Source: UBA6522 sp965221035 (GTDB lineage: Bacteria > Pseudomonadota > Gammaproteobacteria > Steroidobacterales > Rariloculaceae). From it: 64,000 bases of DNA. The stretch's first letter is position 1, and each line of letters begins with the position of its first letter. Shown piece by piece: positions 25,517-34,720 of this stretch. The DNA is taken from positions 3,753,997-3,817,996 of the forward strand of contig OZ244860.1 of assembly GCA_965221035.1 (NCBI GenBank). Direction: 5' to 3'. The position numbers were made by a program, and so were the translations under genes. The notes beneath the pieces were generated by a model that saw only the letters and a list, made by a program, of their open reading frames with translations, was not told the origin of the DNA and did not search any database.

Positions 25517-26479
25517 ATGCGGGTCGTGGTAACGGGGGCAGGGGGATTTGTCGGGAGGCGACTCGTGGCGAGGCTCGACGGGCACGAAGTCGTGGCCATC
25601 GATCAGGCGCCGCCTGAGTCCGTTGCCGAATTCGACCACGTCACGGCGTTGACCGGCGATTTGTGCGATTCGAGCGTCCTGGACGCGGCCTTTTCCGGCG
25701 GGTGTGATGCTGTCGTCCATCTTGCAACCGTTCCAGGGGGTGCCGCAGAGCGGCAACCTGCGCTGGCGAAAAAGGTGAACGTGGACGGCACCATGGCCTT
25801 GGGAGACGCCGCCGTGTCTGCGGGGCAATGTCCTCGCTTCATATTCGCCAGCAGTGTTGCGGTGTTTGGGAATCCGCTGCCCTCAAGGGTGAATGACGCC
25901 ACACCACTGACACCGCGAATGTACTACGGTGCGCACAAGGCCATGATTGAGCAGTGGCTCGCCACGCTCACGCGCCGCGGCGCGTTGCAGGCGCTGTCCT
26001 TGCGCCTGTCCGGCGTTGTCGCGAGGCCGCCCGGTCCGTCCGGCATGAAATCGGCATTTCTTAGCGAGGTCTTCCACGCCTTGATTGCGGGGAGGAACTT
26101 TGTCATGCCGGTATCGCCCGGCGCCACGTCCTGGGTCATCTCGCTGGACCGCGCCGTGGACAATCTCTTGCATGGGCTGGAACTGGATATGAGGTCGGTT
26201 GGCCATGACCATGCGGTCAACTTGCCGACATTGCGCGTCAACATGTCCGATCTCGTGGCAGAGATCGCCCTGCAGACAGGCGCCGACAGCGAACAGATTT
26301 TCTACGAACCTGACAGGGCGATCATGGCGGCATTCGGTTCGCTGCCGCCGATCGATACGACCGCCGCCGAAGCACTCGGCTTTGCCAACGACGGTGACCT
26401 CGAGAGTCTGGTTGCCCGAGTGGTTGCCAGGCTCGGCGCGGCATCAGACGATCTGAATGCCCTTGTAGGCGAGCATTGA
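25517..26479 (+). CDS. NAD-dependent epimerase/dehydratase (extended SDR, DenD-like)
   Basis: The 320-residue enzyme has the TGAGGFVGRRL nucleotide site at residues 6-16, the VVHLAT strand, the FASSVAVFG serine region and the YYGAHK (Y-x3-K) catalytic pair near residue 140. Overall it resembles D-erythronate dehydrogenase-type extended SDRs. It ends the block A operon and its last 36 bases overlap the convergent intradiol dioxygenase gene. Confidence 0.86.
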   Translation: MRVVVTGAGGFVGRRLVARLDGHEVVAIDQAPPESVAEFDHVTALTGDLCDSSVLDAAFSGGCDAVVHLATVPGGAAERQPALAKKVNVDGTMALGDAAVSAGQCPRFIFASSVAVFGNPLPSRVNDATPLTPRMYYGAHKAMIEQWLATLTRRGALQALSLRLSGVVARPPGPSGMKSAFLSEVFHALIAGRNFVMPVSPGATSWVISLDRAVDNLLHGLELDMRSVGHDHAVNLPTLRVNMSDLVAEIALQTGADSEQIFYEPDRAIMAAFGSLPPIDTTAAEALGFANDGDLESLVARVVARLGAASDDLNALVGEH

Positions 26480-27325
26480 ACCGTCCCATTGCTCTTCCAC
26501 CAAGAATGAGTGTTCAAGGATGCCGTCCCGGAATACGCTGTCCGAATCGTTGTTCGTGTCCTTTCGCTGTCCGGTGTAGTCTGAATGATTGAGGTAGATG
26601 TCGTTTGCGAGATCGTCATCGAATCCAAACTGTGAGACCAGACGTTCCACTCCTTCCACCACCACGCGGAAGTGAATGTGTGTAGTACGGCCTCGATACC
26701 AACCCGGGAAACATGCGCGGAAATATACATTGCCGATGCTATCGGTTGTCTGTACGCCCCGGAACCACTTGGCGGACAATGCGTCAGAGTCGTTCTCGGT
26801 ACAGAAACCGGAATTGAAATTGCTGACATTGCCCGTGCTGCCGGAGTTGTCGCCGGAGTAAACTCCCTCCCAGTTCACCCACCACACCTCGATGATGGCC
26901 CCCATGATCGGGTTGCAGTCCGCGTCAACCAGCTTTAGCGCCAAAGTCATCGGCACACCGGGCTGACCTTCAGAAATATCTTCGCGAAAATCATCCGTGT
27001 CAAAGTAACAGGGGCCAATGGTGAAACGGTCCGTGCCGGTGACCGTGCACATCACGTTCCCAAGAGACAGATCGAGTGGGTCACTGGTTGGAGGGAACTC
27101 CGCCTGCATCGCGGCTGTGCCGCCGGCAAGCCATCGGGTGGTGTTGGTCCTGTCGCCGCCGCCAACAACGGGGGAACCGTCGCCTGATGAGCCTGCTCCG
27201 GAGGCGCCGTCGCCGGGATTGACGTCGCCGCCGCTGCTTGACCCGCAGGCTGGGAGCAGGACTGCCGCGCTTCCAGCAACCATCATCTCCAACGCTTCGC
27301 GTCGACTGTTCACAAGACTTCCCAA
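26444..27325 (-). CDS. Exported intradiol dioxygenase, Tat/lipoprotein signal
   Basis: The 293-residue protein opens with a twin-arginine stretch NSRREALEMM, a hydrophobic run and LPACGSSSGG, which looks like a lipobox cysteine, so it is probably a Tat-exported lipoprotein. A Gly/Ser/Asp-rich linker follows. The catalytic domain keeps the iron ligands of catechol intradiol dioxygenases: Tyr in EGVYSGD, Tyr in PGWYRGR and the two His of THIHFRV. It should open a catechol-type ring between the hydroxyls, outside the cytoplasm. The 3' end overlaps the epimerase gene. A second exported one is at 44844-45752. Confidence 0.88.
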   Translation of the reverse strand: MGSLVNSRREALEMMVAGSAAVLLPACGSSSGGDVNPGDGASGAGSSGDGSPVVGGGDRTNTTRWLAGGTAAMQAEFPPTSDPLDLSLGNVMCTVTGTDRFTIGPCYFDTDDFREDISEGQPGVPMTLALKLVDADCNPIMGAIIEVWWVNWEGVYSGDNSGSTGNVSNFNSGFCTENDSDALSAKWFRGVQTTDSIGNVYFRACFPGWYRGRTTHIHFRVVVEGVERLVSQFGFDDDLANDIYLNHSDYTGQRKDTNNDSDSVFRDGILEHSFLVEEQWDGSMLAYKGIQIV

Positions 27326-27330
27326 GTGTT

Positions 27331-27714
27331 TCAGTGTGTTGTGGCGAGTGCCGCCATGCGAGGTCCGTAAACCACGTGTGACATGCCATGGTATATGAGT
27401 GGCTTATCGGTTTCTATGGGATCGAGCCCGAAGGCTTTTTGCATCAGGTCGCCGTGGGTGTCGTACGCCGAACCGTCAAGCCATTGCCACACGCGCGGCA
27501 GCGGTGCTGCGAACCGGGTATCGCTCGTCGATTCGCCGCCAACATCGTCAAGATCGGATTGGGCAGACTCGACTTCGCGGCATGCTTGCCGCCAATTCTC
27601 CATCGCCCATTGCATTGTCCGGCCGTTTCCGGCGCCAAGATATCGAGCACCATCCTGTGACACGACGACAAGTTCGCCATCGGGAGTTTGACCTGGGATC
27701 GTCGCCAGTCTCAC
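27331..27714 (-). pseudogene. Truncated FAH-family gene (block B)
   Basis: The 127-residue frame aligns by eye with the first 118 residues of the intact FAH at 24024-24986 (shared LPRxWQWLDGSA, HGDLMQKAF, LDPIETD, GMSH, YGP) and then ends in a short unrelated tail. The E-x-E metal site and the whole catalytic core are missing, so it cannot be active. It lies 5 bases from the intradiol dioxygenase start and 9 from the cyclase stop. Confidence 0.85.
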
Positions 27715-27723
27715 AGCCGTTCC

Positions 27724-28503
27724 CTACTCGTCAAAGATCGCAACAGCGCGTGTCCAACCAGCCGATGCGCCACGAATCTTGTGTGGGAAACAGCTGACCG
27801 TGAAACCCGAAGGCGGCAGCACTTCGAGGTTATGCAGTTTTTCGAGATGACAATAGCCGATATCACGGCCCGCCTTGTGCCCCTCCCAGATCAAAGACGT
27901 GTCACCGGTCTCCTTGACTTTTTCAGCTGTATACGAAAATGGTGCGTCCCAGCTCCAAGCATCGGTGCCCGTCACCCGAACACCTTTTTTAAGTAGGTAC
28001 ATTGTGGCCTCATAGCCCATACCACAACCGATGTTTACGAAATTCGGGTCACCCAGCGCCTTGCCGGCCGCTGTATTAATAAGAACAATGTCCATCGGTT
28101 TGACCTCAACACCGATTCGATCCAGTTCTGCTTCGACTTCGGCGGCGGTCACAACATGCCCGTCTTCAAGATGCCGAAAGTCAAGTTTGATGCCCGGGCG
28201 GAAACACCAATCCAGGGGAACCTCATCGATTGTTATCGCACGTTCGCCGCCGTCCATGGTTGGATGAAAATGCCAGGGCGCATCGAGGTGTGTGCCGTTG
28301 TGTGTCGACAGTGTCACCTCCTCCGCAGCCGCAAACCCCCCGCCTCCGGGAAAGTCATCGGCCTCGACACCCGGGAAGAAGGTGCGCGCTTCCGTCACCG
28401 TTTCTTCGTGCTGCTTGTACTCGATCTTGGGCCGCATGAATGGCGGGTCGGAAATCACATCGTTTTCAAGATAAATAGAGAGATCGACGAATCGTTGTGC
28501 CAT
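27724..28503 (-). CDS. Cyclase-family metal hydrolase (block B, intact copy)
   Basis: The ATG at 28503 has GGAGG upstream and gives 259 residues starting MAQRFVDLSIYLENDV. The zinc motif reads STHNGTHLDAPWHFHP (H-x-GTH-x-D-x-P-x-H) near residue 75, and IVLINTAAGKALGDP follows as in the family. It should hydrolyse a lactone or amide made from an aromatic compound. It is the only intact cyclase of the duplicated block; block A keeps just its first 29 codons. Confidence 0.88.
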   Translation of the reverse strand: MAQRFVDLSIYLENDVISDPPFMRPKIEYKQHEETVTEARTFFPGVEADDFPGGGGFAAAEEVTLSTHNGTHLDAPWHFHPTMDGGERAITIDEVPLDWCFRPGIKLDFRHLEDGHVVTAAEVEAELDRIGVEVKPMDIVLINTAAGKALGDPNFVNIGCGMGYEATMYLLKKGVRVTGTDAWSWDAPFSYTAEKVKETGDTSLIWEGHKAGRDIGYCHLEKLHNLEVLPPSGFTVSCFPHKIRGASAGWTRAVAIFDE

Positions 28504-28530
28504 GTTCGCCTCCGAGCGAAGAAAATCCAA

Positions 28531-28767
28531 TTACGAGGTATGGCCGCCCAATGTCTCAGCAAACCAGTCGGCGATGTATTCGGCGCCGATGACGACGTCG
28601 TAGTTACCACTCGTGCCGTCCGAGAATGAAACTTCGACACCGTCGGCATCTTCGTTTATGTCCTCAACAACTACTACCCGTCTTACGTTCGTTCCTTCTG
28701 CCCTAGCACGATCTGCGAGGAATTTTTGCAAGGCAGGCCTACCGATACCGAGCTGTGAAGGATATTC
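28531..28767 (-). pseudogene. Fused relic: FAD monooxygenase fragment plus hydrolase end (block B)
   Basis: Read on the minus strand, the sequence gives YPSQLGIGRPALQKFLADRA and, further on, VSFSDGTSGNYDVVIGA, matching residues around 107-160 of the monooxygenase at 20620-21735. It then jumps straight to EYIADWFAETLGGHTS, the C-terminus of the hydrolase at 22639-23823. A single deletion joining the two genes explains it. The join keeps the same reading frame to the hydrolase-derived stop. Confidence 0.85.
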
Positions 28768-29028
28768 AGTCTATCGCGGCCCCAACTATCATCCAAGCTA
28801 TTTGTTTTTATGGTCACGTAATACTCTCATTTATAAACTGGCCGACGGACTGTGCGGCACTCTTTGGGTAACGCCTCAAGCTTATTTGCTGTTTTTATTG
28901 TTTTTCATGCAGAATATTAATTGGACGAATGCCCCTCGGCATGGTTAAATTGCTAGCGACTCAAGGCCCATGCTCGATGCGTGACCGTTGACGCTTCTAC
29001 TCACAGTAGTCTGTCCGGAGGGGACAAC

Positions 29029-31401
29029 ATGAACATTCGAAATCAATCTGGTCTTCTCGCTGGCGTTTTGCTGGCTCTAATTCCGGGATTAGCATTTTTT
29101 GCGAACCCGGCGCGAGCGCAAGACAGTGGATTAGCACTCGAGGAAATCGTGGTTACGGCGGAGCGGCGAGAAACATCACTGACAGAAACACCGGCTGCGA
29201 TTGTGGCGATTACCGGTGCTGCAATCGAATCCGCAAACATTAACAACCTAAACGAGCTAACATTGACGACGCCCGGAATCAACATTCAGGGCATTAATCG
29301 AAACCAGCAATATGTTGCCATGCGAGGCAACATCACCGAAGGTGGCGATGCGGGTCTCGCCCAGTCCATCGGGTTCTTTATTGATGGTCTGTACTTCGGA
29401 CGTTCGTCACTGTTCAACCAAAGCCTGTCCGATGTCGAGCGAGTCGAAATCCTGCGCGGTCCGCAAGGCACCCTGTGGGGACACAACATTGTCGGCGGTT
29501 CCATCAACGTCATCACCAAGGACCCGACTCAGGAAGCTGAAGCAGACATTAAGGTGTCAGTCGGCAACCATAGTCGTCAGGAAGTTTCCGGGCGCGTTGC
29601 CGGCGGCCTCGCAGAGAACCTGGCCGGTCAGTTGTCTTTCGCTTCTGAAACGGCTGACGGTTACGTTACCAATCTGGACAGCGGTCAGGACCTGGGCTCC
29701 GAAGACGTGTTCCTGCTGCGCGGCAAACTGGTGTGGGACGTGACGGATAATTTAAGTGCGAAATTTACCAGCACTTTCCAGAAAGACACTTCCGAGATGA
29801 ACGCACGCATCTTCTTGCCGGGACCGGACGCCATTCGAACACCTCCACCGCCAGGAAGAACTGCTCCAATTCTCTCGACGTTCGTCATTCCCGAAAACTA
29901 CGAAAAAGAAACCTACCAGCGTTCTGCGATTGGTACCAATGACTTCGAAACTATTGTTGCAAGCCTGGGGCTGGACTACAGGTTTGAAAACGGCGTGACG
30001 TTCTCGAGTCTGACCGGCTCCGTTGATTCCGAAGGATTTGTCGACAATTTCGGTTTCTTCCCCTTTCCGGAGAGTTTCGGGAAAATCGAGCGCGATCATG
30101 GCTACGAAGACAAGTCGTTCTCACAGGAGTTTCGTTTGTCCGGCGATACCGATTCGTTGTTCTGGCAGGTTGGCACTTACTACTACGACGCGAGCAATGA
30201 ACAGGCTCAGTCAACGGGAACTTGGGGCCTGCCATTTACGCGTGCAGGAAACGACAACATCGCTGATATAGAAGGCAACAACGACGGAGAAACGCGCTTC
30301 CAGGATTTTGCGGACTCCGAGACGGAGAGCCTTGCTTTCTTCGGGCAAGCGACGTGGGCCGCGAACGCCTGGCTCAGTGTCACAGCCGGTGTTCGACACA
30401 CCGAAGTCGACAAAGACTTCTACGCGCTGATTGATGGCGAAGCGCATCGCCGATGGTTTGCGGAGCAGGCTATAGATTGCACCGATGTCGCAGATCCAGG
30501 TCCGCGGTTCTGCCGAATCGAAAGAAACGAGTCTCAAAGCTGGTCGAATACCTCACCGAAAATCACGTTGGACGGAAAGTGGGACGACGTTGGCATGTTC
30601 AACAGCCTGATGACCTACGTCACCTATTCCGAAGGATGGAAAGAGGGCGGATTCCAGTCCCCCAATTCCACAATCCAGGATGTTGAGCTATTCAGGATCG
30701 ACCCGGAGTCTGCCGAGAATATGGAATTCGGAATCAAGTCCGGTTTTTGGGACAACCGTGCCACCTTTAGCATTGCCGTATTCAATACTGAATACATCGG
30801 CCAACAGACCAGCCAGATCGTCAACGATCAACTGCTCACATTTAACCTTGATTCCGAGATTGACGGTGTCGAAATCGACGGCAGTCTCGCGGTCGCGGAG
30901 TGGCTCACTTTGAGCTATTCCGCTGCATTCTATGACTCAGCCTATGCTCCGGGAGCATCCATTGGTCCGAGTCCTCAGGACGACGTCGGCGGCAACAATA
31001 CCGTTGGCACCCCTGATGCCAGTTACACGATCAGCTGGGATGCGGGTACTACTCTAAACAATAACTGGGAACTGTTCTTTACGGGTGGGTACTCCTTTAC
31101 GGATGCCGTGGAATCCGATCCCGACAATGCCATTGCGGCTGCCGACGCGGTCGGTCGCGACCTGTTGCGATTCACGGAGTCGGAAATTCTGAATACGACG
31201 CTGGGCATTCGCAACGACAACTGGGAGATTTCCCTCTGGGGTCGCAACCTGCTTGATGATTTCGTTGCCACCAACGTCGCCAGCTTTGCGGACTTCTGGC
31301 TGCTCAATGCCTGGGCAGCAGACAATCCGAATGTCGCGGTATTTGAAGGTACACCCGCCGAGCCGATGACATATGGTCTGGCCGTCCGTTTCGCTTTCTA
31401 G
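29029..31401 (+). CDS. TonB-dependent outer-membrane receptor (second)
   Basis: The ATG at 29029 follows GGAGGGGACAAC and gives 790 residues. It has a signal peptide ending at NPARAQ (about residue 31), a TonB-box-like LEEIVVTAERRE, a plug domain with VERVEILRGPQGTLWG, and a barrel ending GLAVRFAF with terminal Phe. The upstream 260 bases are AT-rich and probably hold the promoter. A sulfatase remnant follows, so the receptor may once have been paired with a sulfatase acting on a sulfated ligand (inference). Confidence 0.93.
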   Translation: MNIRNQSGLLAGVLLALIPGLAFFANPARAQDSGLALEEIVVTAERRETSLTETPAAIVAITGAAIESANINNLNELTLTTPGINIQGINRNQQYVAMRGNITEGGDAGLAQSIGFFIDGLYFGRSSLFNQSLSDVERVEILRGPQGTLWGHNIVGGSINVITKDPTQEAEADIKVSVGNHSRQEVSGRVAGGLAENLAGQLSFASETADGYVTNLDSGQDLGSEDVFLLRGKLVWDVTDNLSAKFTSTFQKDTSEMNARIFLPGPDAIRTPPPPGRTAPILSTFVIPENYEKETYQRSAIGTNDFETIVASLGLDYRFENGVTFSSLTGSVDSEGFVDNFGFFPFPESFGKIERDHGYEDKSFSQEFRLSGDTDSLFWQVGTYYYDASNEQAQSTGTWGLPFTRAGNDNIADIEGNNDGETRFQDFADSETESLAFFGQATWAANAWLSVTAGVRHTEVDKDFYALIDGEAHRRWFAEQAIDCTDVADPGPRFCRIERNESQSWSNTSPKITLDGKWDDVGMFNSLMTYVTYSEGWKEGGFQSPNSTIQDVELFRIDPESAENMEFGIKSGFWDNRATFSIAVFNTEYIGQQTSQIVNDQLLTFNLDSEIDGVEIDGSLAVAEWLTLSYSAAFYDSAYAPGASIGPSPQDDVGGNNTVGTPDASYTISWDAGTTLNNNWELFFTGGYSFTDAVESDPDNAIAAADAVGRDLLRFTESEILNTTLGIRNDNWEISLWGRNLLDDFVATNVASFADFWLLNAWAADNPNVAVFEGTPAEPMTYGLAVRFAF

Positions 31402-31503
31402 CACGGTGAGACTGCGTGCCGCACTGGTTCTACTGTGCGCCGACCCGCCCTGAGCCGATGTCAGGTACGGATCACCACCGCGCTGAGCACGACATCTCGA
31501 AGC

Positions 31504-32014
31504 AATGACGCGTTGATCCTGGCCTACGATGTGGTCCCCACGATGCTGGAGCTTGCTGGTGTTGAATCAGGATCGCGTGTTGGTACAGGTGATATGCTGC
31601 CAATTACAGGACGATCGTTTACCGGCCTGCTGCGAGACGGTGGCCGGTTTATAGCCCGAGATATGAATGATCCCGTGGGACGGGAGCACGGTGGCAACGC
31701 CGCGATTCGCATTGGCGACTGGAAGCTTTTGTGGGTCGGTGAGCGAGAGCCATACCTCGGCGAGAAACCGGGGAAACCCGGCCTTGGTCCAATGTCCGGC
31801 CCTCCAATGCCCCGTGAACGGCTTCGATCGAGGCAGTCCGGCGGGTACGCCTATTGGCAACGGAGGCCCATGGAGGCTCTACAACATCAAGGGCGATCCG
31901 GCCGAACGCAATGAGTTGTCAGTGAAGCATCCGGAAATCGTCGAAAAACTTCTTGCTGAGTGGGAAGAGTACGTGACCGAATATGGCGTGCTCGTGAAAT
32001 CCAGAGAGAAATAG
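31504..32014 (+). pseudogene. C-terminal remnant of a sulfatase, frameshifted
   Basis: One frame reads DVVPTMLELAGV and RIGDWKLLWVG; after a shift near 31800 another frame reads GGPWRLYNIKGDPAERNELS and ends EEYVTEYGVLVKSREK. These are typical of the C-terminal third of arylsulfatases. The catalytic N-terminal part with the C-x-P-x-R formylglycine motif is absent, so it is a dead remnant. Confidence 0.75.
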
Positions 32015-32036
32015 CGCCCTGGGTAGCTGTCTGGTT

Positions 32037-32696
32037 TTACTCTTTATCGCTCACGATTGTCACGGCCTGGCTCCTGATACGATCCAGCAACCACAATAGA
32101 CCCTGATCTGCAGTTCGGGCCCTGAAGAATTCGGCCTCACCAATCTCAAGCTGAAAGATCGGGTTCTCAGACCATCCGACGATGACGTGCGGCTCCTCGA
32201 AAATCAATTCCGACGGGTGTTGCGCAACCATGAATTCCTCTGGAATAAGCATGGCGTCGATTTCACCGCGCTCGAACTCGACTCGAATTGCATCGTCTGG
32301 AAGCCGGGTATCCAAACGGATGCCCGGCGCCACTCGCTCAAGCTCCGAAGCAAGGGGTATAAGTAATACTGTGGTGATGTAGTCTGAAGCCATGAACCTG
32401 AACACGCGCTCCGAACGAAGCGGATCAAATTCGGCCGACATCGAGATCATGCCATCCACCTGGCGGAGAATGCGTCGAACTTCTGGCTGCAGATCCTCGG
32501 CGTACGACGTCGGGATCATCCGTTTGCCGTGTAGCACCAGGATTTCGTCTTTAAAGTAGTCGCGAAGCCGACCAAGCGCTGCGCTGGCGGCCGGCTGGCT
32601 GACGTACAGTCGCTCAGCGGCTCGCGACACACCGCGCTCTTCAAGCAATACGTCGAGGGCTACCAGAAGATTGAGGTCCAAGCCTTTCAGCCGCAT
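32037..32696 (-). CDS. LysR-family regulator with internal deletion
   Basis: The 219-residue protein has an intact DNA-binding domain (MRLKGLDLNLLVALDVLLEE, SQPAASAALGRLRDYF) and the first half of the effector domain, closely matching the 301-residue LysR at 41336-42241. After about residue 188 it jumps to RTADQGLLWLLDRIRS, which aligns with RATDQGQIWLRDWLRA at the very end of the paralogue, so about 80 residues are lost in frame. It may still bind DNA but probably cannot sense a ligand. It is divergent from the broken VOC gene. Confidence 0.75.
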   Translation of the reverse strand: MRLKGLDLNLLVALDVLLEERGVSRAAERLYVSQPAASAALGRLRDYFKDEILVLHGKRMIPTSYAEDLQPEVRRILRQVDGMISMSAEFDPLRSERVFRFMASDYITTVLLIPLASELERVAPGIRLDTRLPDDAIRVEFERGEIDAMLIPEEFMVAQHPSELIFEEPHVIVGWSENPIFQLEIGEAEFFRARTADQGLLWLLDRIRSQAVTIVSDKE

Positions 32697-32725
32697 GAAT
32701 CCACTTATAATTTGGGTGACTGTAT

Positions 32726-32749
32726 TTCCATTAAAACAATTAATTGGAA
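32726..32749. promoter_or_regulatory. Inverted repeat in LysR / VOC divergent promoter
   Basis: TTCCA (32726-32730) and TGGAA (32745-32749) are inverted ends of an AT-rich segment, with TTAA next to each arm, between the deleted LysR gene and the broken VOC gene. This is the expected place for LysR binding or for a promoter. Confidence 0.35.
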
Positions 32750-32806
32750 TTATAACAATCGCGATGTTGTGATCAGAGTATGCTCACCTGTGCCGGGAGG
32801 GGATAT

Positions 32807-33269
32807 ATGAACATTATCGGTCCTGATTCGCTGGTATTTGGCGTCGATGACGTCGATGCCTGCACTCAGTACTTCACGGATTACGGCCTTGAACCTGTAG
32901 GTGACGGGAGGTTCGAAGCGCTGGATGGCACCTCTGTCGTCATCAAGCCGAAAGATGACGAGTCACTGCCGGCAGCGCTCGAGACCGGCAGCATGTTACG
33001 CAAGACCGTAGCGGGCCGCCAATGTCATTGGTGTCGACCCGGCGGCGGATCCAAAGCCGAGAACGCTATCGCATGTGGTCTATTTTGTGCCCGATCTCGC
33101 GAAGTTCGAGGCATTTTATGCAGAGCGTCTTGGCTTCATAACAACAGACCGATTTACAGGTGTGGGACCGTTCATGCGTTCGGCCGAAATGGCCGAAGAC
33201 AGCTCTCAGATTTTTCTTTTCACGTTGCGTGACAACTGGATACCCACCGGTGGACCGCCTGACGAATAA
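32807..33269 (+). pseudogene. Broken extradiol-type VOC dioxygenase gene
   Basis: The first frame reads MNIIGPDSLVFGVDDVDAC to SMLRKTV, almost the same as the start of the intact gene at 17837-18745. Then about 70 residues are missing and the frame shifts: AADPKPRTLSHVVYFVPD continues in another frame to ITTDRFTGVGPFMRS, and translation ends at GGPPDE. The final part with the Glu iron ligand is missing. The gene is inactive; its promoter and ribosome site (GGGAGGGG) still look good. Confidence 0.82.
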
Positions 33270-33660
33270 AGACGCGGAAACTGATGAGAGGGTAGTCGAG
33301 CTCTGCGCTTTCGACGAACTGGAAGACGGCAAAGCTCGCGGTTTCGATGTGCGTGCTGAGGGCCGAGACACACTGTTCGTTGTGCGCCGCGGCGAGTCGC
33401 TAAGCGCTTTTCGCAATTGGTGTCCGCACCAGGGAGCATCGCTGCCCTGGCGAAAGAACGCCTATCTCAACGCCGACGGAACGCGAATCGTGTGCAGCGC
33501 GCACGGCGCCCAATTCGACATTGGCAGTGGCGAATGCTTGCTCGGGCCGGCACTGGGGCAATCATTACGCCGTGCGGATGTCTCTGTTGGCGATGACGGC
33601 AGAGTCCGGGCTGCATGCCAGCCACGCATAGATCGAATCAAAAGGAGTATCGATGATTGA
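33250..33660 (+). CDS. Rieske-type [2Fe-2S] ferredoxin
   Basis: Starting at GTG 33250 the product has 136 residues. The Rieske cluster ligands are visible in NWCPHQGASLPW (C-x-H) and IVCSAHGAQFD (C-x2-H), 24 residues apart as usual. It carries electrons to an oxygenase. The start overlaps the end of the broken VOC gene and the stop overlaps the GST start. The Rieske oxygenase at 40165 is a possible partner, although that VanA-like type normally uses a separate plant-type ferredoxin reductase (inference). Confidence 0.82.
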   Translation: MDRLTNKDAETDERVVELCAFDELEDGKARGFDVRAEGRDTLFVVRRGESLSAFRNWCPHQGASLPWRKNAYLNADGTRIVCSAHGAQFDIGSGECLLGPALGQSLRRADVSVGDDGRVRAACQPRIDRIKRSIDD

Positions 33661-34441
33661 GTTTTACGACAACGACATGTCCGTATGCGCACAAAAGGTT
33701 CGCCTCGTGCTTGCGGAGAAGAACTTGGATTATGAGCGGCATAACCTTGACCTGCGGGCGGGTGACCAGTTCAAGCCCGACTATCTGAAACTCAACCCAA
33801 AAGCAGTGGTACCGACGATTGTTCACGATGGAGACGTGGTCGTCGAGTCGACCGTGATTATTTCCTACCTTGACGACGCATTCGAAAAGGCATCGCTGAC
33901 CCCGGACACGGCGTTTGCTCGCGCCTGTATGCTGCAATGGATGATTCTCCCGGACGCAGGACTACATGACACTTGCGGCCTTACGAGTTTTGCACTGGCT
34001 TTCCGTAAACAACTTGCGGTGCTGGAGCCAGACAAGCTCGAGGCGCACTACGCGAAGATGCCGGATGAAAAACGCCGCGGCCACATTCGATCGCTCGTAG
34101 AGCAAGGTCTCGACGCACCCGGTGTTGATGCTGCGTTGCGACATTACAGGAAAGCCATAGATTCGATGGCGGCAGCGCTGGAAAAGTCGTCGTGGCTTGC
34201 CGGAGAACTCTATTCGCTTGCGGATATTACGATGTTGCCCTATGTGTTACGGCTGCAGCACCTGGGCCTCGACTGGTTCTGGTCTAATCTCCCGCAGATA
34301 ATTGAGTGGTTTGAGGCATCGCGTCGACGTAACAACTATCGCGCGATTGAAGAGCACCTCAATCCGAAATATCTGGCCATTATGAATGCGGATGCCGCTG
34401 AGAACCGCAGCAAGATCGAGCATATGCTCGAAACGCCATAA
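33653..34441 (+). CDS. Glutathione S-transferase
   Basis: The 262-residue protein has the thioredoxin-fold N-domain with MSVCAQKVRLVLAEKNLDYE, the cis-Pro region AVVPTIVHDG and the VVESTVIISYL glutathione contact (Glu-Ser), and a helical C-domain with the SLADITMLPY capping motif. In ring-cleavage clusters such enzymes isomerise maleyl-type products or remove halogens. It overlaps the ferredoxin gene by eight bases. A frameshifted relative lies at 44018-44747. Confidence 0.88.
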   Translation: MIEFYDNDMSVCAQKVRLVLAEKNLDYERHNLDLRAGDQFKPDYLKLNPKAVVPTIVHDGDVVVESTVIISYLDDAFEKASLTPDTAFARACMLQWMILPDAGLHDTCGLTSFALAFRKQLAVLEPDKLEAHYAKMPDEKRRGHIRSLVEQGLDAPGVDAALRHYRKAIDSMAAALEKSSWLAGELYSLADITMLPYVLRLQHLGLDWFWSNLPQIIEWFEASRRRNNYRAIEEHLNPKYLAIMNADAAENRSKIEHMLETP

Positions 34442-34618
34442 GCAACAGGAAAGCATTCCATGTCTGTAATAAAGCCATACGTAAGCGCTGCGCCGACCCC
34501 ACCTTCCTTTCAGTGAGCCGATGAGTCTGGATCACTCCTTTTTGCAACGAGGAGGATTCAGATGCGGAACCATGTACAGAGAGCGGAGGACAAGGCCGAC
34601 GGCCGGGCGCCGGTGAGG

Positions 34619-34720
34619 GTGTCGCCGAACGGCGTGCGGATCCTGGAGGCCACGGAGCCTGTGGATTTCCGCAAGGGCCACGACGGATTGGCCGCGGCGG
34701 TGCAGAACGAGCTGGGCCTG
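34619..34720 (+). mobile_element. Short relic of IS66 accessory gene (TnpB)
   Basis: A 34-residue stretch VSPNGVRILEATEPVDFRKG followed by HDGLAAAVQNELGL matches the start of IS66-family TnpB (ATEPVDFRKGHDGLAALVQ). No transposase or inverted repeats are seen around it. Sequence on both sides to 35100 has an open frame without recognisable content. It marks an old insertion near a cluster boundary. Confidence 0.65.

Noticed and set aside
31435..31914. 160-codon frame as a complete sulfatase-like gene
   Set aside because: It lacks the catalytic N-terminal domain and its true end lies in another frame; treated as a remnant.
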